From Niveispirillum sp. (GTDB taxonomy: Bacteria; Pseudomonadota; Alphaproteobacteria; Azospirillales; Azospirillaceae): a stretch of 19,417 nucleotides of DNA. The position numbers and the translations under genes are program-made. The notes below the pieces were generated by a model. It saw nothing but the letters and a program-made list of their open reading frames with translations, had not been told where the DNA came from and ran no database searches. Positions 1 to 7,525 of the stretch are shown here, in pieces. How positions within the stretch are numbered: the first letter of the stretch is position 1; the number at the start of each line of letters is the position of its first letter. Location: the NCBI GenBank assembly GCA_016463045.1, contig JAEMSB010000019.1, positions 1 through 19,417 of the forward strand, written 5' to 3'.

Positions 1-783
1 CAGCTGTTCCAGATGGTCCCGCCCCGGCCCCTGGCTGACCACGACCAGCCGTACATCCGTCTGCGCGCTCAGCCCTGCGGCCAGACGGGCCAGAATGTCG
101 GGGTCGTGCTTTTTGCCCAGTGTGCCGGCGGTCAGAAGGATCCGGCCCCCTTCCAATCCGTGCGTCTGCGCCCAGTCACCGGCCTTTGCTTCCCGCACGG
201 GAGCCAGAGCCCAGTTCTCCCGGACCAGGGTCAACGGGTGGCAGACCCCGTTTGCCGCAAGACTGTCCAGAAAAGCCGGAGCGATCACCACAAGACCTGC
301 GGACTGTGCCATGGTTCCGAATTCCAGCCGGCGTAGCAGCGCCAATGCCAGATGGCCCAGTGGCCATGGCAGCCCCCTGGTCAGAGCCGCCGCTCCCAGG
401 CTGAAAATATCCTGGACCCAACTGACGAAGGCAATGCCCCGTTTGCGGCTATGCGCCAGGGCCAGTGCCTGTGCCACTGGCGGCGCATTGGCCGAGAGGA
501 CAAGGTCCGGACCGAAAGCGTCGATGGCCCGTTGCAAGGCACGGCCATACCGCCATTCATCGCCAAGGCGTCGGTGAAGGGCATAGCGTGTGAAAGGGCG
601 GCCGGTTGTCACCGACGAGAAGCGCAGGTTTGGCGGATCACCCGCCTGCGATGCGGATGCCCCGCGTGGCCCTGTCAGTTCGCCGGCACTGAGATGCAAC
701 ACCTCGACCCCCTGCGCGGCCAGCCAGCGGGCCAAGGGGATAATGAAGGCGTAGCAGCCGAAATCATGCAGCAGAATACGCAT
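1..783 (-). CDS. Group 4 glycosyltransferase, N-terminal 261 residues (cut by window edge)
   Basis: The minus-strand frame is open from ATG at 783 to the window edge, giving 261 residues and no stop. The protein starts MRILLHDFGCYAF and reads as the N-terminal Rossmann domain of a GT-B glycosyltransferase of the WbuB/WcaI kind. It has an acceptor-domain opening with conserved small residues, SWVQDIF near residues 121-127, a helical linker around 150-160, and the first strand of the donor-binding domain, ILLTAGTLGKKHDPDIL at about 215-230. The C-terminal nucleotide-sugar site lies outside the window. Family knowledge says such enzymes transfer a sugar from a nucleotide donor to a lipid-linked oligosaccharide at the cytoplasmic membrane face. 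It is divergent from the WbaP-type gene across a 230 bp gap. The exact donor and acceptor cannot be read. Confidence 0.85.
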   Translation of the reverse strand, partial: MRILLHDFGCYAFIIPLARWLAAQGVEVLHLSAGELTGPRGASASQAGDPPNLRFSSVTTGRPFTRYALHRRLGDEWRYGRALQRAIDAFGPDLVLSANAPPVAQALALAHSRKRGIAFVSWVQDIFSLGAAALTRGLPWPLGHLALALLRRLEFGTMAQSAGLVVIAPAFLDSLAANGVCHPLTLVRENWALAPVREAKAGDWAQTHGLEGGRILLTAGTLGKKHDPDILARLAAGLSAQTDVRLVVVSQGPGRDHLEQL

Positions 784-1013
784 CACCTAGCCCCTGACGC
801 CATAAGGGCGTGAAACGACATGATGTCGGCACCGAAATGTAGATATATCAGGCCTAGCATTAATGGGTGTTAATCCCATGCGATGGAGGGGCTGCGCAAC
901 GAGGCATTTCAAAACATACTTTTCCATACTATGAATGGTGGTCTTTGCACAGCAGGAGGCTGGACATCATCCTTTGCCAAATTCTCTTCAGAAGGTGATG
1001 CGGAATCTGTGAC
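784..1013. promoter_or_regulatory. Divergent intergenic region with AT-rich promoter zone
   Basis: These 230 bp separate two divergent genes, so they must hold the promoter of the plus-strand sugar operon and probably that of the left-edge glycosyltransferase. The region is clearly richer in A and T than the coding DNA. It contains two overlapping inverted repeats: ATTAA at 859-863 with TTAAT at 870-874, and ATGGG at 863-867 with CCCAT at 875-879. I could not pick one convincing -35/-10 pair. Only a weak purine stretch (AGAAGG at 990-995) precedes the ATG at 1014, with an unusually long spacing. Confidence 0.45.
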
Positions 1014-2477
1014 ATGGAAGACGTAAAATTGCACTATAGTGAGAAATCATCCAAAAATCATGCGAAAAACCGTTTGATAATGGTCGGAATTTTCCGGCAC
1101 ATTTTTCTGATATCGTTTGATTTTATCTCATTCGTTATGTCATTTTTCTTAGCTTTGCTGATTGGTGTTCTGATAAATCACTTTTTCATGGATCAGGGCT
1201 ATTTTGAGGGGATTGCTGATACATTCAGGCACAGGACGGCTCAGTTTGCGGTTCTTGCTGGTTTTGCCCTTTTCATCTTTTTTGCTCTGGGCCATTACCG
1301 GCTGCCGCTGCCGGCCTGGACGGCCTATCGCCATGTCGTGGTCGTATGCCTTGTCATGCTGCTGGCGGAAGGGTTCCTGGTTTACGCCGCCAAATATCAC
1401 CTTTCCCGCCTCTGGCTGGTCAATACCTGGCTGCTGACGGCCCTGCTCATCCCCTTGGGCCGCGCTGTGGCCCGGCGTATCCTTGATGGTTTCGGATTGT
1501 GGCGGATCCCATCGCTCTTGGTGGGGACTGGTGATCTGGCCAAGCATGTCCGGCAGGCTTTCACCGCGGATGCCGCCATGGGGTATGAGGTGATCGACAT
1601 CGTTGATCCCGTCCTCATGCAGTCGCCGCAAAATGGCCGGGTCTGGGCTGATCTCTGCGAAGAGCGGGATGCACGCTTTGTCATTCTGGCCCTCTCAGCC
1701 CAGGAAATGATCACCTATGGTGACCTCCTGTCCGATTTGGTCCGCGAGCGGCTGCCCTTTGCCGTCATTCCATCCCTGGGGGGATTGCCCATCCTGGGTT
1801 TTGATCAGCTTAGTTTCATCGGCCGCGACTTCATGCTGCTGGTGGCCCGCAACAATCTGGGTCAGCCCCTGCGCCGTCTGGTGAAGCTGATCTTCGATCT
1901 GGTGATCGCCAGTCTGCTTGTGCTGATCTGCCTGCCGCTATTCTTGATGTTTGCCTTGCTGATTTCCCGCGATGGCGGTCCGGTTCTGTTCCGGCACCGG
2001 CGCGTGGGGCGCAATGGCCGTCTGTTTGACTGTCTGAAGTTCCGGACGATGGTCCCCAATGCCCATAAGATCCTGGAGCAGCATCTGGCTGAAAGCCCTG
2101 CGGCTGCCGCGGAATGGGAACAGAATTTCAAGCTGCGCAACGATCCCCGTGTCACACCCATCGGTCGCTTCCTGCGCTCTACCAGCCTGGACGAAATTCC
2201 CCAGCTTCTGAATGTGCTGCGCGGCGAGATGAGCTTGGTCGGCCCCCGTCCCATCACGCAACAGGAACTCTCCTATTACGGGCGGGATGTGATGTTCTAT
2301 CTGGAGACGCGGCCGGGCATCACGGGTCTGTGGCAGGTCAGTGGACGCAGCAACACCTCTTATGAGCAGCGTGTCATGTTCGATACCTGGTACGCGAAGA
2401 ACTGGAGCCTCTGGCAGGATATCGCCATCCTGGCCAAGACGGTTCCTGTTGTCTTTGGCCGTAACGGTGCCGTATGA
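1014..2477 (+). CDS. wbaP: WbaP-type undecaprenyl-phosphate sugar phosphotransferase (initiating enzyme)
   Basis: This 487-residue membrane protein has the three-part WbaP layout. Four hydrophobic segments fall at about residues 29-56, 77-93, 107-126 and 133-149. They are followed by a soluble Rossmann-like middle domain (about 165-270). A re-entrant or transmembrane helix at 291-317 leads into the catalytic bacterial sugar transferase domain. Family motifs are clear: KFRTM at 342-346, the catalytic SLDEIPQ with Asp393-Glu394, GEMSLVGPRP at 404-413, and RPGITGLWQVSGRS at 433-446. It transfers a sugar 1-phosphate, galactose or glucose in studied members, from the UDP-sugar to undecaprenyl phosphate to start repeat-unit synthesis. 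An in-frame TGA at 996 forces the start downstream, and 1014 is the first ATG. The substrate is not readable from sequence, so the symbol marks the family. Confidence 0.9.
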   Translation: MEDVKLHYSEKSSKNHAKNRLIMVGIFRHIFLISFDFISFVMSFFLALLIGVLINHFFMDQGYFEGIADTFRHRTAQFAVLAGFALFIFFALGHYRLPLPAWTAYRHVVVVCLVMLLAEGFLVYAAKYHLSRLWLVNTWLLTALLIPLGRAVARRILDGFGLWRIPSLLVGTGDLAKHVRQAFTADAAMGYEVIDIVDPVLMQSPQNGRVWADLCEERDARFVILALSAQEMITYGDLLSDLVRERLPFAVIPSLGGLPILGFDQLSFIGRDFMLLVARNNLGQPLRRLVKLIFDLVIASLLVLICLPLFLMFALLISRDGGPVLFRHRRVGRNGRLFDCLKFRTMVPNAHKILEQHLAESPAAAAEWEQNFKLRNDPRVTPIGRFLRSTSLDEIPQLLNVLRGEMSLVGPRPITQQELSYYGRDVMFYLETRPGITGLWQVSGRSNTSYEQRVMFDTWYAKNWSLWQDIAILAKTVPVVFGRNGAV

Positions 2478-2599
2478 GCGGTGCTGGTCCGATGTTTTCC
2501 CAGGCATTTCAACCTTGGGAAGGCAAGATGCAATCAAGCTACCTCCGGTATGGAGCGCTCTTCCCCGGCGCGTATGGGGACATGAGAAGGTATTGCTGA
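2474..2599 (+). CDS. Small 41-codon ORF filling the wbaP-kinase gap
   Basis: The ATG overlaps the stop of the preceding gene (ATGA at 2474-2477). The frame stays open for 41 codons and ends in TGA at 2597-2599, immediately before the ATG of the kinase at 2600. It is in the same reading frame as the kinase, so one stop codon separates the two. The peptide starts MSGAGPMFSQAFQPWEGK and ends MRRYC. It has no signal peptide or transmembrane segment, and I recognise no family. It could be a translated small protein, a leader that couples translation of the kinase, or a chance open frame. The RBS of the kinase (GAGAAGG, 2584-2590) lies inside it. Expression is unproven. Confidence 0.4.
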   Translation: MSGAGPMFSQAFQPWEGKMQSSYLRYGALFPGAYGDMRRYC

Positions 2600-3583
2600 A
2601 TGGTGACGAGCAGGACCCCCTTCCGGATTTCGCTGTTCGGGGGTGGAACGGATTATCCCGCCTGGTGGCGCACACATGGCGGTGCTGTGCTGGGTATGGC
2701 GATCAATAAATATTGTTATATCCGCCTGGCATCCCTGCCTGCGGCGGCGGACGGATACCGTATCGCCTATTCCCGCGAGGAGCATGTACGCAGCATCGAT
2801 GCCATCCAGCACCCGGCTGTCCGTGCGGTCTATGCGGAAGAGGCTGTGGGGGCGGGGCTCGACATGGTCCACATGTCCGATCTTCCGGCCCGTTCCGGCC
2901 TCGGGTCCAGTTCAGCCTTCGTCGTGGGGCTGCTGAATGCGTTGCGGGCCCGTACCGGGCAACGCGTGGATCAGCATTGGCTGGCCCGTGAGGCGATCCG
3001 CATAGAACAGGATGTCATCCGTGAGAATGTCGGATGCCAGGATCAGGTCTGGGCCGCGCATGGCGGACTGAACCATATCCGCTTTCAGCCGTCAGGTGCC
3101 ATCGAAGTTACGAAACTTTCCCTTGCCCAGGCCCGTCGTGAGGAGCTGTGCGCCTCCATTCTCATGGTTTCCACGGGCCTGTCGCGCATCGCGTCCGATA
3201 TTGCCGGTCGGCAGATCGAGAATATCGCCCAGCGGACAGCGCAACTGCATGAGATCTCCCGTCTTGTTGACGAGGCAGCCGCATGGCTGGCCGATGAACG
3301 TCGGCCTGTTCATTGCCTGGGCGAACTTCTGCATCATTCCTGGATGCTGAAAAGACAGCTGGCAACTGGCATTTCCAATCCGGTGATTGATGCGATTTAT
3401 GATGAGGCCATGGCTGCCGGTGCCAGTGGCGGCAAGCTGCTGGGGGCCGGCAATGGCGGCTTCTTGGCCTTCTTCATCGAACCCGGTCGCCGCCAGGATC
3501 TGGTCCGCCGCCTGTCCCGTCTGAAATGCGTCGATATCGGGATTGACGATACCGGCAGCATCATTCTGCCTGAAGACCGCTGA
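2600..3583 (+). CDS. hddA: GHMP-family sugar kinase, heptose-7-phosphate kinase (HddA) type
   Basis: This 327-residue GHMP kinase has an N-terminus (SRTPFRISLFGGGTDYP, residues 4-20) typical of D-glycero-D-manno-heptose 7-phosphate kinases and their relatives. The ATP-binding motif PARSGLGSSSAF is at 96-107, and the C-terminal glycine-rich GHMP motif GASGGKLLGAGNGGF is at 274-288. Such kinases phosphorylate the anomeric carbon of a sugar before nucleotidyl transfer. The start has a good RBS (GAGAAGG, nine bases upstream), and the family N-terminus begins right here. The stop overlaps the Nudix start by one base (TGATG). An HddC-type nucleotidyltransferase lies later in the same operon, which supports a kinase-plus-nucleotidyltransferase activation route. 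The true substrate may differ from heptose 7-phosphate, so the symbol marks the family. Confidence 0.8.
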   Translation: MVTSRTPFRISLFGGGTDYPAWWRTHGGAVLGMAINKYCYIRLASLPAAADGYRIAYSREEHVRSIDAIQHPAVRAVYAEEAVGAGLDMVHMSDLPARSGLGSSSAFVVGLLNALRARTGQRVDQHWLAREAIRIEQDVIRENVGCQDQVWAAHGGLNHIRFQPSGAIEVTKLSLAQARREELCASILMVSTGLSRIASDIAGRQIENIAQRTAQLHEISRLVDEAAAWLADERRPVHCLGELLHHSWMLKRQLATGISNPVIDAIYDEAMAAGASGGKLLGAGNGGFLAFFIEPGRRQDLVRRLSRLKCVDIGIDDTGSIILPEDR

Positions 3584-4164
3584 TGGCGCCCATGGGATTG
3601 CACCGCAACCGGCGGCGTATCGGTATCCGGAATAGCCGGTGGATCGTCTATCTGGATGACGTCATCGATGGCGCGGGGCGCCGGGTTGAGGATTTCCTGG
3701 TCCTGGCGCCGGCTGTCGAGCGCCCGGACCTGCTGACGGGCGCTGCCGTCGTACCCGTCATCGGTGGGCGCGTCGGGTTGTTGCGTAATGAACGCCATCC
3801 CGTGGGGGGCGCCTGCTGGGAAATCGTCAAGGGTTTCATTGATGCGGGAGAAGCGCCCGCCGTCGCCGCCCGCCGGGAATTGCGTGAAGAGACGGGCCAT
3901 GACTGCGCCGCCCACGATCTGATCCCGTTGGGCACCTTTCTGCCGGAAGCGGCAGCCATGGCCGTGCGCGGGGCCCTGTTTTTGGCGCGTGATTGCCGGC
4001 CTGCCGCCGCCCTGGATAACCACGAAATGGGCCTGGGGCAGATCAGTCTGTTCACCCCGGCTGAAATCATGGAGATGGTTCACACGTCTGTGATTGAGGA
4101 TGCCTGTTCCCTGATCGGCCTGTTCCGGGCCATGCCATGGTTGCAGTCTCAGGATGCTACCTAG
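3583..4164 (+). CDS. Nudix hydrolase, ADP-sugar pyrophosphatase-like
   Basis: The 193-residue protein carries a complete Nudix box at residues 84-106: Gly84, Glu90, then RELREETGH with Arg98-Glu99 and Glu102-Glu103. These glutamates bind the metal. The fold and length resemble NudF/NudK-type pyrophosphatases, which split ADP-sugars or GDP-sugars into nucleoside monophosphate and sugar phosphate. The ATG overlaps the kinase stop by one base, so the two are likely translationally coupled. Its place between a sugar kinase and ThDP enzyme genes suggests it acts on a nucleotide sugar, perhaps recycling a dead-end product. That role is an inference and the substrate is unknown. Confidence 0.8.
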   Translation: MAPMGLHRNRRRIGIRNSRWIVYLDDVIDGAGRRVEDFLVLAPAVERPDLLTGAAVVPVIGGRVGLLRNERHPVGGACWEIVKGFIDAGEAPAVAARRELREETGHDCAAHDLIPLGTFLPEAAAMAVRGALFLARDCRPAAALDNHEMGLGQISLFTPAEIMEMVHTSVIEDACSLIGLFRAMPWLQSQDAT

Positions 4165-4217
4165 GCGTGCAGGCCTCTCCGCAGCGCTGGCATCCGGGCC
4201 GGCCGCTGGTGTATCAA

Positions 4218-4234
4218 GCCTGTCGGTAACAGGC
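4218..4234 (+). other. Small hairpin in the gap between the Nudix and E1 alpha genes
   Basis: GCCTGT (4218-4223) and ACAGGC (4229-4234) form a perfect six-base stem with a five-base loop, followed by GGGCCTTTCC. The tail has only three T residues, so this is at best an attenuator or processing site rather than a firm terminator. It sits in the only sizeable gap (116 bp) within the sugar-biosynthesis genes, apart from the stretch holding the small ORF. Confidence 0.25.
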
Positions 4235-4280
4235 GGGCCTTTCCGCGCCGCCAATTCCGCCCATCAATGAGCAGCCCCGC

Positions 4281-5243
4281 ATGGACAGCCCCGCCCTGAA
4301 ATCTCCCGAGACCTTAGTCAGGCTTTATCGGTCCCTCTATCTGGTGCGCCGGGTCGAGGAACGTGTCGCGGAGATTTATCCGACGGATCGGATCAAGAGT
4401 CCCGTCCATCTGTCCATCGGCCAGGAGGCGATCGCTGTCGGCATCTGCGACCTGTTGCGCGCCGATGACATCGTGTCCGGCACCTATCGCGGGCATGCCA
4501 CCTATCTGGCCAAGGGCGGTGATCCCAAGGCCATGCTGGCGGAGATGTTCGGCAAGGTCGGCGGTTGCGCGCGGGGCAAGGGCGGCTCCATGCATCTGGT
4601 CGGGCTGGAACAAGGTATTCTGGGCTGCTCAGCCGTTGTCGGCACCAATGTGCCCGTGGCTGCCGGCTATGCCCTGGCCCTGAAGCGCCGGGGCCGGGGC
4701 CAGGTGGCGGCCGTCTTCTATGGCGATGGGGCCAGCGAGGAGGGATGCGTCTATGAAACGCTGAACTTTGCGGCCCTGCATAAGCTGCCCATCCTCTTCA
4801 TCTGCGAGAATAATTTCTTTGCCATCCATGAACCGCTGCATCGCCGCTGGGCGGCTGACCAGTTGACGGAACGGGTGGCGACCTTCGGCATGCCGGCCCG
4901 GCGCATCACCTCCGGCGATATTTTCGAGATCCGGGATGCCGCATCCGGCCTGATCGATGCCATGCGCGATGGCGGCGGCCCCGCCTTCCTGGAATGCCAT
5001 ACCTATCGCTGGCGCGAACATGTCGGCCCGGCGGAGGATTATGCTGCCGGCTATCGTGCCCGTACCGACATGGAGGAATGGGAGCGCCGCGATCAGGTGG
5101 CGCGTCTGGCCGCCATGCTGCCAGAGGCCGAGCGGCGGCAGATCGAAGCCGAGATCGAGGCGGAGGTAGAGGCGGCTGTCGCCTATGCCGAAGCAAGCCC
5201 CTTCCCCGCGGCAGAGGAGCTGCACGCCCATGTCTTCGCCTGA
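4281..5243 (+). CDS. ThDP-dependent dehydrogenase-type E1, alpha subunit
   Basis: This 320-residue protein matches the alpha subunit of pyruvate/acetoin dehydrogenase-type E1 enzymes. The ThDP-Mg motif runs from GDG at 148-150 to ENN at 176-178. Upstream are the family segments SIGQEA (45-50), YRGHA (69-73) and GKGGSMH (99-105). Length is normal for two-subunit E1 enzymes. In the classical complexes E1 decarboxylates a 2-oxo acid and passes the acyl group to a lipoyl E2. No E2, E3 or lipoyl domain is encoded here, and all neighbours are sugar genes. A carboligating role on a keto-sugar, as proposed for AviB1/AviB2-type pairs in antibiotic sugar pathways, is therefore more likely but unproven. 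No strong RBS precedes this ATG. The beta subunit overlaps its end by 14 nt. Confidence 0.88.
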   Translation: MDSPALKSPETLVRLYRSLYLVRRVEERVAEIYPTDRIKSPVHLSIGQEAIAVGICDLLRADDIVSGTYRGHATYLAKGGDPKAMLAEMFGKVGGCARGKGGSMHLVGLEQGILGCSAVVGTNVPVAAGYALALKRRGRGQVAAVFYGDGASEEGCVYETLNFAALHKLPILFICENNFFAIHEPLHRRWAADQLTERVATFGMPARRITSGDIFEIRDAASGLIDAMRDGGGPAFLECHTYRWREHVGPAEDYAAGYRARTDMEEWERRDQVARLAAMLPEAERRQIEAEIEAEVEAAVAYAEASPFPAAEELHAHVFA

Positions 5244-6306
5244 TACCCTGTCTGCCGGCATGCGCAGCCTGCGCTATGTCGATGCCCTGCGTGAGGCCGT
5301 GGCGCAGGAGATGCGGCGTGACCCGGATGTCTTCTGCTTCGGTCTGGATGTCGATGACCACCGCGCTATCCAGGGATCGACCCAGGGATTGCTGGACGAG
5401 TTCGGCCCCGACCGCTGCTTCACCACGCCCCTGTCGGAAGATGCGATGACGGGCGTGGCCATTGGTGCCGCCATGGCCGGGATGCGGCCCATCCATGTGC
5501 ATATCCGCATGGATTTCCTGATGCTGTGCATGAACCAGCTCGTCAACATGGCGGCCAAGGCCCATTACATGTATGGCGGGTCGGTCAAGGTGCCGATGGT
5601 GGTTCGGTCGATGATCGGCAAGTCCTGGGGCCAGGGCGCGCAGCATTCCCAGGGACTGCATGCCATGTTCATGCATGTCCCAGGCCTGAAGGTGGTGGCG
5701 CCGTCCAACGCCTATGATGCCAAGGGCTGCATGATTGCTGCCATCCGTGACGACAATCCCGTCATCTTCATGGAACATCGGCTGCTCTATCCGATCGAGG
5801 CGCCGGTACCGGAGGAGCCCTTCATGGTGCCGTTCGGCCGCGCGCGCCATATGCGGCGCGGCGACGACATCACCATCGTCGGCATCTCCAACATGGCGGT
5901 GGAATGCCTTCGGGCCGCCAGCCTGCTGGAAGAGGTGGGATTGTCGGTCGACCTGATCGATCCGGTCAGCCTGGTGCCGCTGGACATGGAAACCATTGTC
6001 GCCTCCGTGGCCCGCACCCGCCGTCTGCTTGTGGTCGACAATGCCTGGGTATCTGCTGGTGCCGGGGCGGAGATCGCGGCCCAGGTGGCCGAACAGCTGG
6101 GGGGCGGTGGGCCGCTTGCCATCCGCCGCATGGGCTTCGCCCCGACCACCTGCCCCACCACACCGGCGCTGGAAGCGCATTTCTACCCCAACCCCCTGAC
6201 CATCGCCAAGGCGGCCCATGCCCTGGCGGGTGGCGCGGGGGGCTGGGAACCTGATCCCGAGCGGGCACGCCTTGCCTATCAGCAGGCGTTCAAGGGACCG
6301 TTCTGA
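5230..6306 (+). CDS. ThDP-dependent dehydrogenase-type E1, beta subunit
   Basis: This 358-residue protein matches the E1 beta subunit (transketolase-like pyrimidine-binding plus C-terminal transketolase domains). TTPLSEDAM contains Glu70, the conserved glutamate that activates the ThDP aminopyrimidine. GAAMAGMRPI (79-88) and GQGAQHSQG (134-142) are family signatures, the latter with the active-site histidine His139. An upstream in-frame ATG at 5185 exists. The ATG at 5230 is preferred because GAGGAG lies ten bases before it (5214-5219) and it leaves only a 14 nt overlap with the alpha gene. With the alpha subunit it should form an alpha2beta2 enzyme. Both cofactor residues look intact, so an active enzyme is expected. 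The acceptor is unknown. Confidence 0.88.
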   Translation: MSSPDTLSAGMRSLRYVDALREAVAQEMRRDPDVFCFGLDVDDHRAIQGSTQGLLDEFGPDRCFTTPLSEDAMTGVAIGAAMAGMRPIHVHIRMDFLMLCMNQLVNMAAKAHYMYGGSVKVPMVVRSMIGKSWGQGAQHSQGLHAMFMHVPGLKVVAPSNAYDAKGCMIAAIRDDNPVIFMEHRLLYPIEAPVPEEPFMVPFGRARHMRRGDDITIVGISNMAVECLRAASLLEEVGLSVDLIDPVSLVPLDMETIVASVARTRRLLVVDNAWVSAGAGAEIAAQVAEQLGGGGPLAIRRMGFAPTTCPTTPALEAHFYPNPLTIAKAAHALAGGAGGWEPDPERARLAYQQAFKGPF

Positions 6307-6329
6307 ACCGGCCGGCCAGGCCATCCTGG

Positions 6330-7511
6330 ATGAAAAAGACCATGTTCTATGAACTTGCCGCCCCGAGCTGGGGCCCGGAAGAAATCGACGCCATCCAGCG
6401 GGTTGTCGCGTCGGGACGTTTCACCATGGGTGAGCAGGTGGCCGCCTTTGAACGGGCCTTCGCCGACTATTTCGGCACGCGCCATGCCATCATGGTCAAT
6501 TCCGGTTCCTCCGCCAATCTGGTGGGCATCGCCGCCCTCTGCCACAAGCAGGACCGGCCCCTCCAGCGCGGGGACGAGGTGATTGTGCCGGCCATTTCCT
6601 GGGCCACCACATATCACCCGCTTCAGCAATATGGGTTGCGTCTGCGTTTTGTGGATGTGGAGCTGGATACGCTCAATCTCGATGTTTCAAAGTTGGAACA
6701 GGCGCTGACGCCCCGCACCCGCGCCATTCTGCCTGTTTCCATCCTGGGCAATCCCGCAGCACTCGACGTGATCCGCGCCTTTGCCGATGCCCATGGGCTT
6801 TATGTGTTCGAGGATAATTGTGAGTCCATGGATGCCGAACTGAACGGTCGCAAGACAGGCACGTTCGGCCACCTGAACACGTTCAGCTTTTTCTTCTCGC
6901 ACCATATCTCCACGATGGAAGGCGGGATGATCCTGACGGACGATACCGAACTGGCTCATCTCAGCCGCTCATTGCGGGCCCATGGCTGGACGCGCGACCT
7001 GCCGACGGACAGCCCCGTCTATCAGCGCCGTTCCCATGACCATTTCGAGGCCTATCGCTTCATCCTGCCCGGATATAATGTCCGACCGCTGGAGATGGAG
7101 GGGGCCGTGGGCCTGGAACAGCTGAAGAAGCTGCCCGCCATGACGGTGGCCCGCCGCCGCAATCTGGCGCTGTTCCAGTCGCTGTTCGCCGGTGACGAGC
7201 GTTTCATCATCCAGCGTGAAAACGGCAAAAGCTCCAGCTTCAGCTTCACCATCATCCTCAACCCGGCAGCGGGCCTGGATCGGCGCAAGGTGTTCGCGGC
7301 CCTGGCGGATGCCGATATCGGTTATCGCATCATCACGGGTGGCTGCTTCCTGCGCCATGACGTCATCAAGTATTATGATTACGACATCGTCGGTGGCATC
7401 GATAATGCCAATCTGGCCCATGATTGCGGGTTCTTCGTCGGCAATCATCCGTTCGACCTGACGCCCCAGATCGAACGGCTGCGCGATGTCCTGGACCGTG
7501 CCTGCCGCTGA
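6330..7511 (+). CDS. colD: ColD-type PLP-dependent 3-dehydratase (DegT/DnrJ/EryC1 fold, no PLP lysine)
   Basis: The 393-residue protein has the DegT aminotransferase fold, but in SFFFSHHISTMEGG the position of the PLP-binding lysine is histidine (His191). This is the hallmark of GDP-4-keto-6-deoxy-D-mannose 3-dehydratase (ColD) and of the CDP-sugar E1 dehydrases. Other stretches match the ColD pattern as I remember it: GRFTMGEQV (29-37), VNSGSSANL (56-64), PAISWATTYHPLQQYGLR (87-104), EDNCESM (161-167), RAHGWTRDLP and LPGYNVRPLEM. ColD uses PLP and glutamate to remove the C3 hydroxyl, giving a 3-deoxy-4-keto sugar. Automatic annotation would probably call it an aminotransferase. It follows the E1 beta stop by 23 nt with no clear RBS. 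The GDP-sugar substrate is inferred from similarity. Confidence 0.82.
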   Translation: MKKTMFYELAAPSWGPEEIDAIQRVVASGRFTMGEQVAAFERAFADYFGTRHAIMVNSGSSANLVGIAALCHKQDRPLQRGDEVIVPAISWATTYHPLQQYGLRLRFVDVELDTLNLDVSKLEQALTPRTRAILPVSILGNPAALDVIRAFADAHGLYVFEDNCESMDAELNGRKTGTFGHLNTFSFFFSHHISTMEGGMILTDDTELAHLSRSLRAHGWTRDLPTDSPVYQRRSHDHFEAYRFILPGYNVRPLEMEGAVGLEQLKKLPAMTVARRRNLALFQSLFAGDERFIIQRENGKSSSFSFTIILNPAAGLDRRKVFAALADADIGYRIITGGCFLRHDVIKYYDYDIVGGIDNANLAHDCGFFVGNHPFDLTPQIERLRDVLDRACR

Positions 7512-7513
7512 AC

Positions 7514-7518
7514 GGGAG
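7514..7518 (+). promoter_or_regulatory. RBS that fixes the GTG start of the SDR gene
   Basis: GGGAG lies seven bases before the GTG at 7526-7528. It supports this start over an in-frame ATG at 7424, which would overlap the ColD-like gene by 88 nt and add residues unlike an SDR N-terminus. Confidence 0.7.
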
Positions 7519-7525
7519 TTTACGA

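Noticed and set aside
3397..4254. Long minus-strand open frame opposite the kinase end and Nudix gene
   Set aside because: It runs antisense through the Nudix box and the kinase C-terminus, its protein is low in recognisable structure, and the plus-strand genes are convincing. It is a shadow of GC-rich coding DNA.
4906..6324. 472-codon minus-strand frame opposite the E1 genes
   Set aside because: The protein is rich in His, Arg, Gly and Asp, typical of the antisense of high-GC genes, while the plus strand carries intact ThDP motifs throughout.
7424..7525. Upstream ATG of the SDR gene
   Set aside because: It overlaps the ColD-like gene by 88 nt and adds residues not seen in SDRs, whereas GTG 7526 has a good RBS and starts just before the Rossmann strand.
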